From assembly GCF_021474405.1 (NCBI RefSeq), contig NZ_JAKEIO010000038.1, positions 1 through 58,348 on the forward strand: a stretch of 58,348 nt of DNA, in the 5' to 3' direction. Every line of letters starts with the position of its first letter. Positions within the stretch are counted from its first letter, which is position 1. A program made the translations under genes and the position numbers. The notes beneath the pieces were generated by a model, which saw only the letters and a list, made by a program, of their open reading frames with translations, was not told the origin of the DNA and searched no databases. The stretch comes from [Streptosporangium] indianense (GTDB taxonomy: Bacteria; Actinomycetota; Actinomycetes; Streptomycetales; Streptomycetaceae). This document shows, one piece after another, positions 41,160 to 50,296 of this stretch.

Positions 41160-42420
41160 CCTTCAACTGCGGCGCCTGCCACTCGACCTCAGGGCGGGTC
41201 TCGGCGTCATCTCCGCGCGCCGCCGCGAGGGTCTCCGCCAGGACCCGCCAGATCTCGGCGGCCAGATCGATGTTCGACGTCCGCTGTACCTGCTCGCCGA
41301 GTTGCCGCAGCTGCCGGATGCCGAGCTGATCCTGGTTCTCCAGGATCAGCAGACGGTTGTGCAGGATGTCGAGCCGGATGCGATCGCGGTAGGTGAGCCC
41401 CAGCTCGTCGACCACGAGTTCGTCGTGTGCTGCCCGGGCTTCCGCGTACCGGCCCTCCGCGAAGGCGAGGTGCACCCGCAACGTCAGCATCTCCTGGCGC
41501 ATCACCGGAGTGCCGACCAGGCCGAGAGCGGGCTCGGCCTCGTCCAGGCGCCGGCGGCACTCCGTCAGCCATGGGGGTGAGAGCTGGAGGTGGAGCGAGG
41601 CCGCGGCCAGGCGCAGTCTGATCCACAGCACCAGGTCGGCATGGCTGTCGAACTCCTTCATGGCCTGTTCGAGCAGCAGGCGGGCTGCCTCTGGGTCGCC
41701 CTGCCGGAAAATCACCGTCGCGGCCGCCCACAGGGCTTCGGCGCGCAGCATGTCGGCACGCCCCTCCGCGAGAGCCACGAGTTCGTCGGCGTGTGCCCTG
41801 GCGGACGCAAGCTGGCTGGCCTCCGCTTCCACCGACACCAGCGCCAGCAGCGCCAGGCCCGTGTCCCGGACCGACAACCGGTGATCGCGGGCTAGTTGAT
41901 AGGCCTCCTGCGCGGCCTCCAGGGCCCTGGGTATCTCACCGAGCGAGCGCAGGCTACGAGCGAGCCGGGTGCGTGCCCGGCATCGGAGCTCGGGGAGCAT
42001 CAACTCCTCAGCGGTGGCCTCCAGTTGCTCCAGGATCATGACCTCCTCCGCTCGCGCGCCGCGCCGGGCGGCGGCGCCGGAGAGAAGCCACAGCGCCTGC
42101 CAGCGCAGCGCCGGATCGGCCGAGGGCGACCTTTCGAGTGCGGCGGCCACCTCCTGAAGGTCCTCGTCGTTGTCGGCCGAGATGGCCAGCGTCAGCGCCT
42201 GGACCACGGGTCCGTCGGTCGGTTCGTCGAACTCGGACGGGTCCACTCGCAGGCGTTCAGCGAGGTAGGCGACGGCTCGTGCCGTCGGTTGGCGCGCTCC
42301 CGACTCCAGCCGGGACAGATAGCCGGTCGACATGCCGTCACCGGCGACGGAGACCTGTGACAGGCCCCGCTCCTTACGCAGCTTTCTCAGGCGGCGCCCG
42401 AAAGCAGGCTGTTCCACCAT
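41140..42420 (-). CDS. HTH-TPR (RRNPP-like) transcriptional regulator 2
   Basis: 426 residues, paralogous to regulator 1. The XRE HTH (RRLRKLRKERGLSQVSVAGD, GYLSRLESGARQPT) is nearly the same in the recognition part, suggesting overlapping DNA targets. The helical TPR-like body follows (ALWLLSGAAARRGARAEEVM, LEAAQEAYQLARDHRL, YRDRIRLDILHNRLLILENQ). ATG at 42418-42420 is preferred over 42426 because GGTGGA sits 6 bp upstream and the start then aligns with regulator 1. Divergent from the NRPS-PKS operon across a TTGCCA-rich gap. No exported-peptide gene is seen next to it. Confidence 0.82.
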   Translation of the reverse strand: MVEQPAFGRRLRKLRKERGLSQVSVAGDGMSTGYLSRLESGARQPTARAVAYLAERLRVDPSEFDEPTDGPVVQALTLAISADNDEDLQEVAAALERSPSADPALRWQALWLLSGAAARRGARAEEVMILEQLEATAEELMLPELRCRARTRLARSLRSLGEIPRALEAAQEAYQLARDHRLSVRDTGLALLALVSVEAEASQLASARAHADELVALAEGRADMLRAEALWAAATVIFRQGDPEAARLLLEQAMKEFDSHADLVLWIRLRLAAASLHLQLSPPWLTECRRRLDEAEPALGLVGTPVMRQEMLTLRVHLAFAEGRYAEARAAHDELVVDELGLTYRDRIRLDILHNRLLILENQDQLGIRQLRQLGEQVQRTSNIDLAAEIWRVLAETLAAARGDDAETRPEVEWQAPQLKDGRAAR

Positions 42421-42621
42421 GCTCATTCCACCAGTTGTATATGAATGGCCGCACCCAAAAGGACACACTCCACCCCTTGCCGGACGAGTGGGTGTACGTC
42501 CTCCTGTGTCTGACGGATGTGCCCGGACAGGCTGCAAGGTTCCGTGCAGCCCGGACACGCAGCGGGCTCGTGTGCCCGAGCAGGTGGCAAGGCTCAGCGA
42601 CACGGTAGTCACCTGGCGACA

Positions 42622-42650
42622 ACGCTAGCCGTCGGCGATCGCCATGGCAA
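42622..42650 (-). promoter_or_regulatory. Promoter of HTH-TPR regulator 2
   Basis: Minus strand: -35 TTGCCA (42650-42645), 17 bp, -10 TAGCGT (42627-42622), leaving a ~195-nt leader. The -35 is one arm of the inverted repeat TGGCAA-tgatg-TTGCCA (42645-42661). Confidence 0.55.
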
Positions 42651-42733
42651 TGATGTTGCCAGCAATCGCTCGAAGCTCCTGGCAACTCTTGTACGGATCG
42701 CCAGGACCAGCTTGTCAAATTTTGGAAACTTTG

Positions 42734-42763
42734 TTGCCAGCGACTGTGCCTGATGGCTAGCGT
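42734..42763 (+). promoter_or_regulatory. Promoter of the NRPS-PKS operon
   Basis: -35 TTGCCA (42734-42739), 18 bp, -10 TAGCGT (42758-42763), about 100 bp before the NRPS start. Further half-sites TGGCAA (42680-42685) and TTGTCAA (42712-42718) lie just upstream, where an activator could bind. Confidence 0.55.
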
Positions 42764-42864
42764 TCCTCAGGGCGGACCACGTCAGCCCTGCCGCCCGACC
42801 GGCCGCTGCCCCACGCCAGGGGCCTTCCCTCCGCTGCCCCACCGATCGCACCCAAGGAGTTCCC

Positions 42865-45666
42865 ATGGCATGGCCTTCCCTCGCGTCCGAAGGGCGCATG
42901 TCCCCGGCCGACGCGAGCATCTCCCCGAGCGGCCCGAGCGGGTCACCGGCCACCGTCTCTCAGGAGGAGACGCACGACCGGTGGGCCGCCCAGGTGCGAG
43001 CCGCCTGCGCCCGCCATCCGCTCGGTCTCCCCGACGCAGGTAACTCGGCTCCGCAGGACGCGGGCACGGTGCGCTCGACGACGCTGCCGATCGAGGCGAG
43101 CCTGACCGACGCCGTGCGCGACACCGCCCGCCGGCACGCCACCACGCCGAACACGGTGGGACTCGCGGCGCTCGCCCTGGCCCTGGCCCGCCGCGCCGGC
43201 ACCGCCCCGGCCGTGATCGACACCTTCACCGAGGACTCCGCCGAGGCGGTGCCGGTCCTGGCGCGCATTCCGGCCGGAGCCACCCGCTCGACCCTGCTCA
43301 CCGAGATCCGGCGCTCCTGCGAGGAGAGTGCGGCGCGGCTCTCCGGGCGACGGGATCTGCCTGCCCGGCGCGTGCTGTTCCGTCACACGGCCGCCGGCTC
43401 GACCCCGGCGCCCCTCCCTCCAGGCACCGGACACGAGCTGACGACCGGTTTCAGGGAGCACGAGGACGCCGCCGAGCTCACGGCCGAGTACGACAGCTCC
43501 CGGTACTCCGAGGCGGACATCCGGCGCTTCCTCACAGAGGTGCGCACGGCGCTGAGCGCGCTGAGCGCCGCCGAGGACCGTCTGCTGGACGACATTCCCC
43601 TCGTCGTCGGCGCCGAGCGGGAAGCACTGCTCGCCCTGGGCCGCGGCGCCCCTCTCACCGAATCGGAGCCGGAGCCGGTGCACGTGTCGGTGCGGCGGCT
43701 CGCCGCCGAGATCCCGGGAGACATGGCGGTCGTGTCCGGCACGGACCGGATCGACTACGCGGGGCTCGACGCGTGGGCGGGGGCCGTGAGCGGGCGGCTC
43801 CAGGACCTCGGAGTCGTCCCGGGCGACCGGGTCGGCGTATTCGCGGAGCCCTCTGTCGCGATGGTCGCGGCCGTGCTGGGTGTCCTGCGCACGGGCGCCG
43901 CCTACGTGCCTGTGGATCCCTCGCATCCCGACGAGCGGGTGGCGGCGGTGTTCTCCGACGCCTCGGTGGCCGCCGTGGTCACCACCGGCAGGCTCCAGCC
44001 GCGCGCCGCGACCCTCGGCCTGCGGACCGTCGACGCGGAGGACGCCGAGGCGAGCACGGCACACCCTGCACGACCCCAGCCGGTGCCCGCCGAGGCCTGC
44101 ACGGCGGGACCCCTGCCCCTACTGTCCGAGCCCGCCACGCCGGCACCCCCGCCCGTCGCCCCCGCGGCGCACGACGCGGCCTACCTGATCTACACCTCCG
44201 GCACCACGGGCGAGCCGAAGGGCGTGGTTGTCGAACACGGTCAGCTGGCTGCCTCGACCCTGGCCAGGCGCACCGTCTACCCGGGCAGGCCAGTGTTCCT
44301 GCTGGTGTCGCCGCTCGCCTTCGACTCCTCCGCGGCGGGGCTGTGGGGCACGCTCACAGCGGGCGGCCGGCTGGTGATCGCGCGGCCCGACGAGGTACGC
44401 GACCCGGAACGGCTGGTGGCCCTCGTGGAGGAACACGACGTGACCCACCTGCTGTGCGTCCCCTCGCTGCACAGTGTGCTGCTGGACGCCGCCGAGCGCG
44501 TGGGCGCCCACCGGTTGCGCTCGCTGACCACCGTGACGGTGGCGGGTGAGCCCCTCCCGGAGAGCCTGCGGGGACGGCATTTCGGCGTGCTCGGCGACGA
44601 GGTCTCGCTCGTCAACGAGTACGGGCCGACCGAGACGACGGTCTGGGCCAGCTACCGGCACGTCAGCCGCACCGCGCGCCCGGACATCGGGGGACCTGTG
44701 CCGGGAGCCGCGCTCTACGTCCTGGACGACCACCAGCGCCTGCTGCCCCCGGGAGTGACCGGCGAACTCGTCATCGGCGGCGCGGGAGTCGCCCGCGGCT
44801 ACTTCGGCAGGCCCGACGCCACGGAACGCGCCTTCGTCCCCGACCCGTTCGCCGGCAACGGGGCGCGCATGTACCGCACGGGCGACCTCGCCCGCTGGAG
44901 CGCCGAGGGAACGCTGGAGTTCCTGGGCCGGCGGGACCACCAGGTCAAGATCCGCGGACACCGGGTTGAACTCGGCGCGGTGGAGACGGCGCTGGGCCGC
45001 GTCCCCGAGGTACGCGACGCCGTCGTCGTCCCGGACGACACCCGCACCTCGCTCGTCGCCTTCGTGCTCGCGCCGCCCGGTACCGAGCCGGAGCGCCTCC
45101 GCGCGGCGCTGGCGGGGACGCTGCCGCCCGCCCTGCTCCCCTCGCGGTTCCGGATCCTCGACTCCTTCCCGCGCACCGTCAACGGCAAGGCCGATCGGGC
45201 AGCGCTCGCCGCTAAGGCCGCGCAGCCGCCGTCCGCCACCGCCCCAGCGACCGACGCCGCCTCCACGACCGGCACCACCGCCGCGACGGCGACCGCCACC
45301 AACGCCGCGCAGGCGCCCACTGCCCCGGCCACCCCTGCCCCCGCGGACCTGACGGCGCGTGTCGCCGCCGCCTGGGCCGAGGTGCTGGGGACAACGGAGG
45401 TGCCCCCGGCAGTCAACTTCTTCGACCTCGGCGGGCATTCGCTGCTGATGTTCAAGCTCCAGGACGCCCTGGAGGCGCATACCGGCGTACGGCCCTCCCC
45501 CGTCGACCTGTTCCGGCACACCACGGTCACCGCCCAGGCCGGCCTGATCCGTGACAGCGGCGGCACCGACGGCTCCGTCATCCCGCAGCCGCGTGGCCTG
45601 GACCGGCGCAGCCTGGCCCTCGAGGCCCGCAGGAAGCGCGCGTCCCGTCTGGAGGAGGCCAGGTGA
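42865..45666 (+). CDS. Non-ribosomal peptide synthetase, partial C-A-PCP
   Basis: 933 residues. Residues ~60-250 match only the C-terminal half of a condensation domain (AALALALARRAGTAPAVID, YDSSRYSEADIRRFLTEV) with no HHxxxDG. Adenylation domain: LIYTSGTTGEPKG (~440), NEYGPTETT, MYRTGDLARW, Lys in VNGKADR. An Ala/Thr/Pro-rich linker leads to the carrier domain, Ser in DLGGHSLL (~858). The missing half-domain suggests condensation is done by the C domain of the other NRPS. ATG at 42865 has AAGGAG 5 bp upstream. It overlaps the PKS start by 4 bp. Confidence 0.85.
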   Translation: MAWPSLASEGRMSPADASISPSGPSGSPATVSQEETHDRWAAQVRAACARHPLGLPDAGNSAPQDAGTVRSTTLPIEASLTDAVRDTARRHATTPNTVGLAALALALARRAGTAPAVIDTFTEDSAEAVPVLARIPAGATRSTLLTEIRRSCEESAARLSGRRDLPARRVLFRHTAAGSTPAPLPPGTGHELTTGFREHEDAAELTAEYDSSRYSEADIRRFLTEVRTALSALSAAEDRLLDDIPLVVGAEREALLALGRGAPLTESEPEPVHVSVRRLAAEIPGDMAVVSGTDRIDYAGLDAWAGAVSGRLQDLGVVPGDRVGVFAEPSVAMVAAVLGVLRTGAAYVPVDPSHPDERVAAVFSDASVAAVVTTGRLQPRAATLGLRTVDAEDAEASTAHPARPQPVPAEACTAGPLPLLSEPATPAPPPVAPAAHDAAYLIYTSGTTGEPKGVVVEHGQLAASTLARRTVYPGRPVFLLVSPLAFDSSAAGLWGTLTAGGRLVIARPDEVRDPERLVALVEEHDVTHLLCVPSLHSVLLDAAERVGAHRLRSLTTVTVAGEPLPESLRGRHFGVLGDEVSLVNEYGPTETTVWASYRHVSRTARPDIGGPVPGAALYVLDDHQRLLPPGVTGELVIGGAGVARGYFGRPDATERAFVPDPFAGNGARMYRTGDLARWSAEGTLEFLGRRDHQVKIRGHRVELGAVETALGRVPEVRDAVVVPDDTRTSLVAFVLAPPGTEPERLRAALAGTLPPALLPSRFRILDSFPRTVNGKADRAALAAKAAQPPSATAPATDAASTTGTTAATATATNAAQAPTAPATPAPADLTARVAAAWAEVLGTTEVPPAVNFFDLGGHSLLMFKLQDALEAHTGVRPSPVDLFRHTTVTAQAGLIRDSGGTDGSVIPQPRGLDRRSLALEARRKRASRLEEAR

Positions 45667-48635
45667 CCGCAACACATCGGACCATGACACGCGACCGCTC
45701 GCTGGACATCGCCGTCACCGGGATGTCAGGACGTTTCCCCGGGGCGCCCGACATCTCGTCCCTGTGGGCTTCCGTCCTGGGCGGCGAGGTGCTGACCACC
45801 CGGTTCGGCACCGAGGAGCTGGAGGCGGCCGGCGTGCCGCACCACCTCTCCGCCACGCCCGGCTACGTGCCCGTCCACGGGGCGCTCGCCGATCCCTACC
45901 GTTTCGAGCACGAACTGTTCGGCATCAGCCCGCGAGAAGCCGAACTGATGGACCCACAGCACAGGCTGATGCTGGAGGCCGCCTGGGCCGCGCTGGAGGA
46001 CGCCGGCTGCGTGCCGAACGCCCCCGGCCCCACCACAGGCGTGTACGCCTCCGCGAGCAGCAGCGGCTACCTGCGCGCCATGCTCACCTCCGGCACACTG
46101 GACCACGCCGGTGTCGAGCAGGCGCTGCGCGCCAACGAGCCCGACTACATGGCCACCCGTATCGCCTACCGGCTCGGCCTGACCGGCCCCGCGCTCAGCG
46201 TGCTGACAGCCTGTTCGTCGTCCCTGGTGGCCGTGCATCTGGCGGTGCAGTCGCTGCTCCAGGGCGAGTGCGACCAGGCCGTCGTGGTCGCCGCCGCGGT
46301 CGGCCACCCACAGGCCGGCTACCTCCACGTGCCCGGCGGCATCCTCTCGGCCCACGGCGCCTGCCGGCCGTTCGACGCGGAAGCCGACGGCACGCTGGGC
46401 GGCTCGGGCGTCGCCGCCGTCGTACTGCGCCGCTACGAGGACGCGCTCAAGGACGGCGCACCCCTGCACGGCGTAATCCTCGGCTCCGCGGTGAACAACG
46501 ACGGTGCTGCCAAGGCGGGGTACCACGCCCCGTCCGCCGAGGGCCAGGAAGCGGTGATCCGGGCGGCGATGTCCGCCGCGGACGTGCCGGGCGACTCGGT
46601 GGGCTACCTGGAGGCGCACGCCACCGGGACCCGGATCGGCGACCCCATCGAGTGGTCGGCCGCGACCGCCGCCTACCGCGGGATCGGCGCCGGCCCGGGG
46701 CAGATCACGGTGGGCGCGGTCAAGGCCAACATTGGGCACCTGGACGCCGCTTCCGGACTGGTCTCCCTGGTGAAGGCGCTGCTCGTCCTCAAAGAGGGCA
46801 AGGTGCCACCGGTGGCCGGCTTCCACAGCCGTAACCCCCTGCTGGACGACGGGTCACCGCTGACCGTGCCGACGGCCGCCCGCGACTGGGACGGCCCCGA
46901 GCCGCGCCGCGCCGGGGTCAGCTCCTTCGGCATCGGCGGCACGAACGCCCACGTGGTCCTCGAACAGCCCCCGACGCGTCCGGCACCCCAGGAGCCGACA
47001 CCTCCGGCCGACCGTCTCCTGGTGCTCTCCGCCGCGAACCCCCGCGCCCTTCGGGACTCGGCCCGCCGTCTGGCCGCGGCGCTCACCCGGGGCGAGGAGT
47101 GCGCGTCGGTCGTCGACACCGCCCATACTCTCGCGGCCGGGCGGGCAACGCTCCCGCACCGGCTCGCGGTCACCGGCCGCGAGCCGACGGAGGTGGCCCG
47201 GCGGCTGACGGAGGCGGCCGACCGCGTGACCGACAAGGCGGCGCCGTCCGGCCGACGGGCTTCGGGGCCGGTTCCGGTCGTCTTCCTGCTCCCGGGCCAG
47301 GGCAGCCAGTACCCGGGCATGGCCCGTCCGTTCGCCCAGGTGCTTCCGGGCTTCGCCGACGTACTGGAGGAATGCCTGCAGGCATTCGGCCCGGACCTGG
47401 AGCGACGGCTCAGGCCGGCGCTCCACGACCCGGATCACCCAGCGGCCGGGACGACACGGACCGAACTCGCCCAGCCCATGCTGTTCTCGGTCGAGTACGC
47501 GGCGGCGCAGGCCCTGCGGGAACTGGGCGTCGAACCCGTGGCCCTGGCGGGGCACAGCCTCGGCGAGATCACCGCCGCATGCCTGGCCGGTTCCCTGGAC
47601 CTGCCCTCCGCAGCCGCCTTCGTCGAGGCCCGCGGGCGTGCTATGCAGAGCTGCCCGCCGGGCGCCATGCTCGCGGTGGCGGTGAGCGAACGGCAGGCCG
47701 AGGCCCTGCTGGCGCAGGCCGCACCGCACATCGGGGGCAAGCTGGAGATCGCTGCGGTCAACACACCCGACAGCTGCGTCGTCGCCGGCCCGACCGCCCG
47801 GGTCGAGGCGTTCCGCACCTGGCTCGCCGAACGCGTCCCGACGCGCCGCCTGCACACCAGCCACGCCTTCCACACCTCTCTGCTGGCCCCCGCGCTGGAC
47901 GAGGTCAGCCGAGCGGCCGGGGATCTACACACTGGCCCCGCCCGGATCCCGTACGTCTCCAACGTCACGGGACAACTCATCGCGGCCGGAAGCCGAATCG
48001 ATCCCGCGTCGCTGGTCGCGCAGATGCGTTCCCGGGTGCTGTTCGGCCCCGGCCTGGACGAGCTGGCCGAACGCTTCCCGCAGGCGATCGCTCTCGAGGT
48101 CGGTCCGGGCCGAGCCCTGTCGCCTGCCGCCGAGGCGGCCGGACTGACGGCCATACCCCTGTCACCGGGACGCGGACGGCTCCCGGTCGAGGAGATGCTG
48201 GGAGCCCTCGGTGACCTGTGGGCGGCCGGCGCGGCGGTCGACGTGACACCTCTGTGCGCGTCCGGCCGGATCACACGGCTGCCGTCCTACCCGTTCCACG
48301 GTCCGGCTCTGATCGCCCCGGAGGCGTCGGCCACCGCCGGGACGACCGCGGCGGCCCCGGCCCAGCCGTCCGCCCCACTGGCCCCCCACCTCCTTGTGGC
48401 TTCCCTCTGGCAGGAGTACCTGGGTCACACGGACCTCCCTCCGGACGCCGACTTCTTCGACCAGGGCGGTGACTCGCTCCTGATCACGAGGCTGGCCCGC
48501 CGCATCGCACAGGATCTCGGCGTCCAGGCCTCCCCCCGCGACCTGATGGCGGCCCGCACCCTGGCCGGGCAGATCGAGCTGGTGACGGACCTCGTGCCGA
48601 CCGCAGACCTCGTCGGCCAGGAGGTGTCTCAATGA
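45663..48635 (+). CDS. Type I polyketide synthase module, KS-AT-ACP
   Basis: 990 residues. Ketosynthase with Cys ~183 (TACSSSLVAVH), His in EAHATGT and in NIGHLDAA. Acyltransferase with Ser in GHSLGE (~632) and HAFH (~735), which predicts malonyl-CoA. Carrier Ser in DQGGDSLL (~937). There is no KR, DH or ER, so the beta-keto group is left unreduced, and no thioesterase domain. It extends the NRPS-bound aminoacyl chain by two carbons. GTG start overlaps the NRPS stop (GTGA). Confidence 0.9.
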   Translation: MTATHRTMTRDRSLDIAVTGMSGRFPGAPDISSLWASVLGGEVLTTRFGTEELEAAGVPHHLSATPGYVPVHGALADPYRFEHELFGISPREAELMDPQHRLMLEAAWAALEDAGCVPNAPGPTTGVYASASSSGYLRAMLTSGTLDHAGVEQALRANEPDYMATRIAYRLGLTGPALSVLTACSSSLVAVHLAVQSLLQGECDQAVVVAAAVGHPQAGYLHVPGGILSAHGACRPFDAEADGTLGGSGVAAVVLRRYEDALKDGAPLHGVILGSAVNNDGAAKAGYHAPSAEGQEAVIRAAMSAADVPGDSVGYLEAHATGTRIGDPIEWSAATAAYRGIGAGPGQITVGAVKANIGHLDAASGLVSLVKALLVLKEGKVPPVAGFHSRNPLLDDGSPLTVPTAARDWDGPEPRRAGVSSFGIGGTNAHVVLEQPPTRPAPQEPTPPADRLLVLSAANPRALRDSARRLAAALTRGEECASVVDTAHTLAAGRATLPHRLAVTGREPTEVARRLTEAADRVTDKAAPSGRRASGPVPVVFLLPGQGSQYPGMARPFAQVLPGFADVLEECLQAFGPDLERRLRPALHDPDHPAAGTTRTELAQPMLFSVEYAAAQALRELGVEPVALAGHSLGEITAACLAGSLDLPSAAAFVEARGRAMQSCPPGAMLAVAVSERQAEALLAQAAPHIGGKLEIAAVNTPDSCVVAGPTARVEAFRTWLAERVPTRRLHTSHAFHTSLLAPALDEVSRAAGDLHTGPARIPYVSNVTGQLIAAGSRIDPASLVAQMRSRVLFGPGLDELAERFPQAIALEVGPGRALSPAAEAAGLTAIPLSPGRGRLPVEEMLGALGDLWAAGAAVDVTPLCASGRITRLPSYPFHGPALIAPEASATAGTTAAAPAQPSAPLAPHLLVASLWQEYLGHTDLPPDADFFDQGGDSLLITRLARRIAQDLGVQASPRDLMAARTLAGQIELVTDLVPTADLVGQEVSQ

Positions 48636-49369
48636 GCTGGTTGCAGTGCCCGCGCCCCCGCCCTTACGCCCGGCAGCGCCTGGTTTGCTTCCCGCACGCT
48701 GGCGGCTCCGCCTCATTCTTCCGTGACTGGGGCCCCGCCCTGCCCTCGGTGGAGGTCTACACCGTCTGCTACCCGGGACGCGCTGCGCGCATCGGTGAGC
48801 CGCCGCCGACGGACCTGACGGCGATGGCCGAGGAGATAGCCGCGGCCGTCGAGCCGCTGACGAGCGACGATCTGCCGGTGGTGTTCTTCGGCCACAGCAT
48901 GGGGGCGGTGGTCGCCTTCGAGACCGCGCGCCTGCTCCAGACCCAGGGAGCCGGCCCGCAGCACCTGTACGTCTCTGGCTCCCGCGGCCCGCGCCTGAGC
49001 AACGTGCGGTCCAGCGCCTCAGCCGACGTGTACGACGACCCGGAGGCAGTCACCGCGGAGCTGCTGGCCCTCGGCGGCACGGACGCCGAACTCCTGGCCG
49101 ACCCGGCTTTCCGGGCGCTCGTCCTGCCGTACGTCCTGGGTGACTTCCGCATGTTCGACGCCTATGAGTACCGTCCGGAACCGCGGTTGACCTGCCCCGT
49201 CACCGCGATCGTGGGGGACGCGGACCCACAGGTGAGCACCGCCCAGTCCGAGCTTTGGTGCGAGGTGACGGATGGTCCGTTCCGACACCTGACCGTGCCC
49301 GGCGATCACTTCTACCTCGTCCACGAGCCGCCATTCTCCCTGCTCACCGGAACAGGAGTCCCGACATGA
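48632..49369 (+). CDS. Type II thioesterase
   Basis: 245 residues, alpha/beta-hydrolase: oxyanion segment CFPHAGGSASFF, nucleophile in FGHSMGAVVAFE (Ser ~89), Asp in VGDADP, His in PGDHFYLVH. Type II thioesterases clear mis-primed carrier domains of NRPS/PKS lines. Since neither synthase has a release domain, it might also free the product. ATG overlaps the PKS stop (ATGA). Confidence 0.87.
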   Translation: MSWLQCPRPRPYARQRLVCFPHAGGSASFFRDWGPALPSVEVYTVCYPGRAARIGEPPPTDLTAMAEEIAAAVEPLTSDDLPVVFFGHSMGAVVAFETARLLQTQGAGPQHLYVSGSRGPRLSNVRSSASADVYDDPEAVTAELLALGGTDAELLADPAFRALVLPYVLGDFRMFDAYEYRPEPRLTCPVTAIVGDADPQVSTAQSELWCEVTDGPFRHLTVPGDHFYLVHEPPFSLLTGTGVPT

Positions 49370-50127
49370 CCCAGGCCACCGACACCCTCGCCGCAGAGGC
49401 CCGCTACCGGCCCGTCCTGGAGAACCAGTCCAAGAGCCCCACGCTGAGGGGCATCTACGAGCACGTTTACGGTCCCGACTACCCGCAGGACATCGACCCC
49501 TTCGGTTTCCTGACCCGGTCCGAACTCCGGTACATCGCCGACCGACTGGAGCTGGCGCCCGGTGGCCGGCTCGTGGACTTGGGCTGCGGACGGGGTGGCC
49601 CCGGCATGTGGCTGGCCCGGGAGGCGGGAGCCGAACTGGTCGGCCTTGACGTCGCCCCCGAGGGCGTCGCCGAGGCTCGCTCCCGGGTGGCCGAGTTCGG
49701 CCTCGAGGGACGGGCCCGCTTCAAAGCGGCGAGCTGCACCGACACCGGTGAGGCCGATGAGGTCTTCGACGCCGCCGTCAGCATCGACGTACTGTGGATG
49801 ATCACGGACAAGGTGGCTGCCTTCCGTGAGATCGCCCGCCTCCTGCGTCCTGGTGGCAGGCTTGTCTTCAGTACCTGGCAGCCGGAGTACCTGGACTACG
49901 GCTGGTTCCTGGAAGCAGCCAGCCTCACCGAGGTGAACCGGCTGCACGTGGAGGGCTGGCGGGACCGGCAGGCCGCCATCTACGAGGAGATCCTGCGGCG
50001 ACGCGACGCTCTGTCCGAGGAACTCGGCGATGAGGCCGCAGCTGTTCTGTTCGACGAGGCCACGGAGACGCCTGCGCTGCTGCCGACCACACAACGCATC
50101 ATCATGACCGCGACACGCACCGGGTGA
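49366..50127 (+). CDS. SAM-dependent methyltransferase
   Basis: 253 residues, class I fold: motif I VDLGCGRGGPG (69-79), acidic end of strand 2 in VGLDVAPEG, motif II/post I in FDAAVSIDVLWMI, motif III LLRPGGRLVFSTW. Likely O-, N- or C-methylates the cluster product. It overlaps the thioesterase stop as ATGA and ends the operon, followed at once by a hairpin terminator. Confidence 0.87.
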   Translation: MTQATDTLAAEARYRPVLENQSKSPTLRGIYEHVYGPDYPQDIDPFGFLTRSELRYIADRLELAPGGRLVDLGCGRGGPGMWLAREAGAELVGLDVAPEGVAEARSRVAEFGLEGRARFKAASCTDTGEADEVFDAAVSIDVLWMITDKVAAFREIARLLRPGGRLVFSTWQPEYLDYGWFLEAASLTEVNRLHVEGWRDRQAAIYEEILRRRDALSEELGDEAAAVLFDEATETPALLPTTQRIIMTATRTG

Positions 50128-50167
50128 CGGAGGAAACCGCAGTCGCCAGAGGTGATGCAGGAGCATC

Positions 50168-50197
50168 GAAGGGCCGCCGTTTGCCCGGCGGCCCTTC
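50168..50197 (+). terminator. Terminator of the NRPS-PKS operon
   Basis: GAAGGGCCGCC (50168-50178) pairs perfectly with GGCGGCCCTTC (50187-50197) over an 8-base loop, 40 bp after the methyltransferase stop. Confidence 0.75.
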
Positions 50198-50296
50198 GGC
50201 CTTCGCCGTCGCGTCCGAGGACGTTCATGATCGCTGTAGGCTGCCCGGCCTCGACACGCAGGAGCGTCCATCGCCTCTGCGGATCGCAGACGCCGA

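Noticed and set aside
42644..42760. 38-codon plus-strand frame (MAMMLPAIARSSWQ...) as a pheromone gene for regulator 2
   Set aside because: No ribosome site, no basic start to the signal, and it overlaps the promoter elements. It looks accidental.
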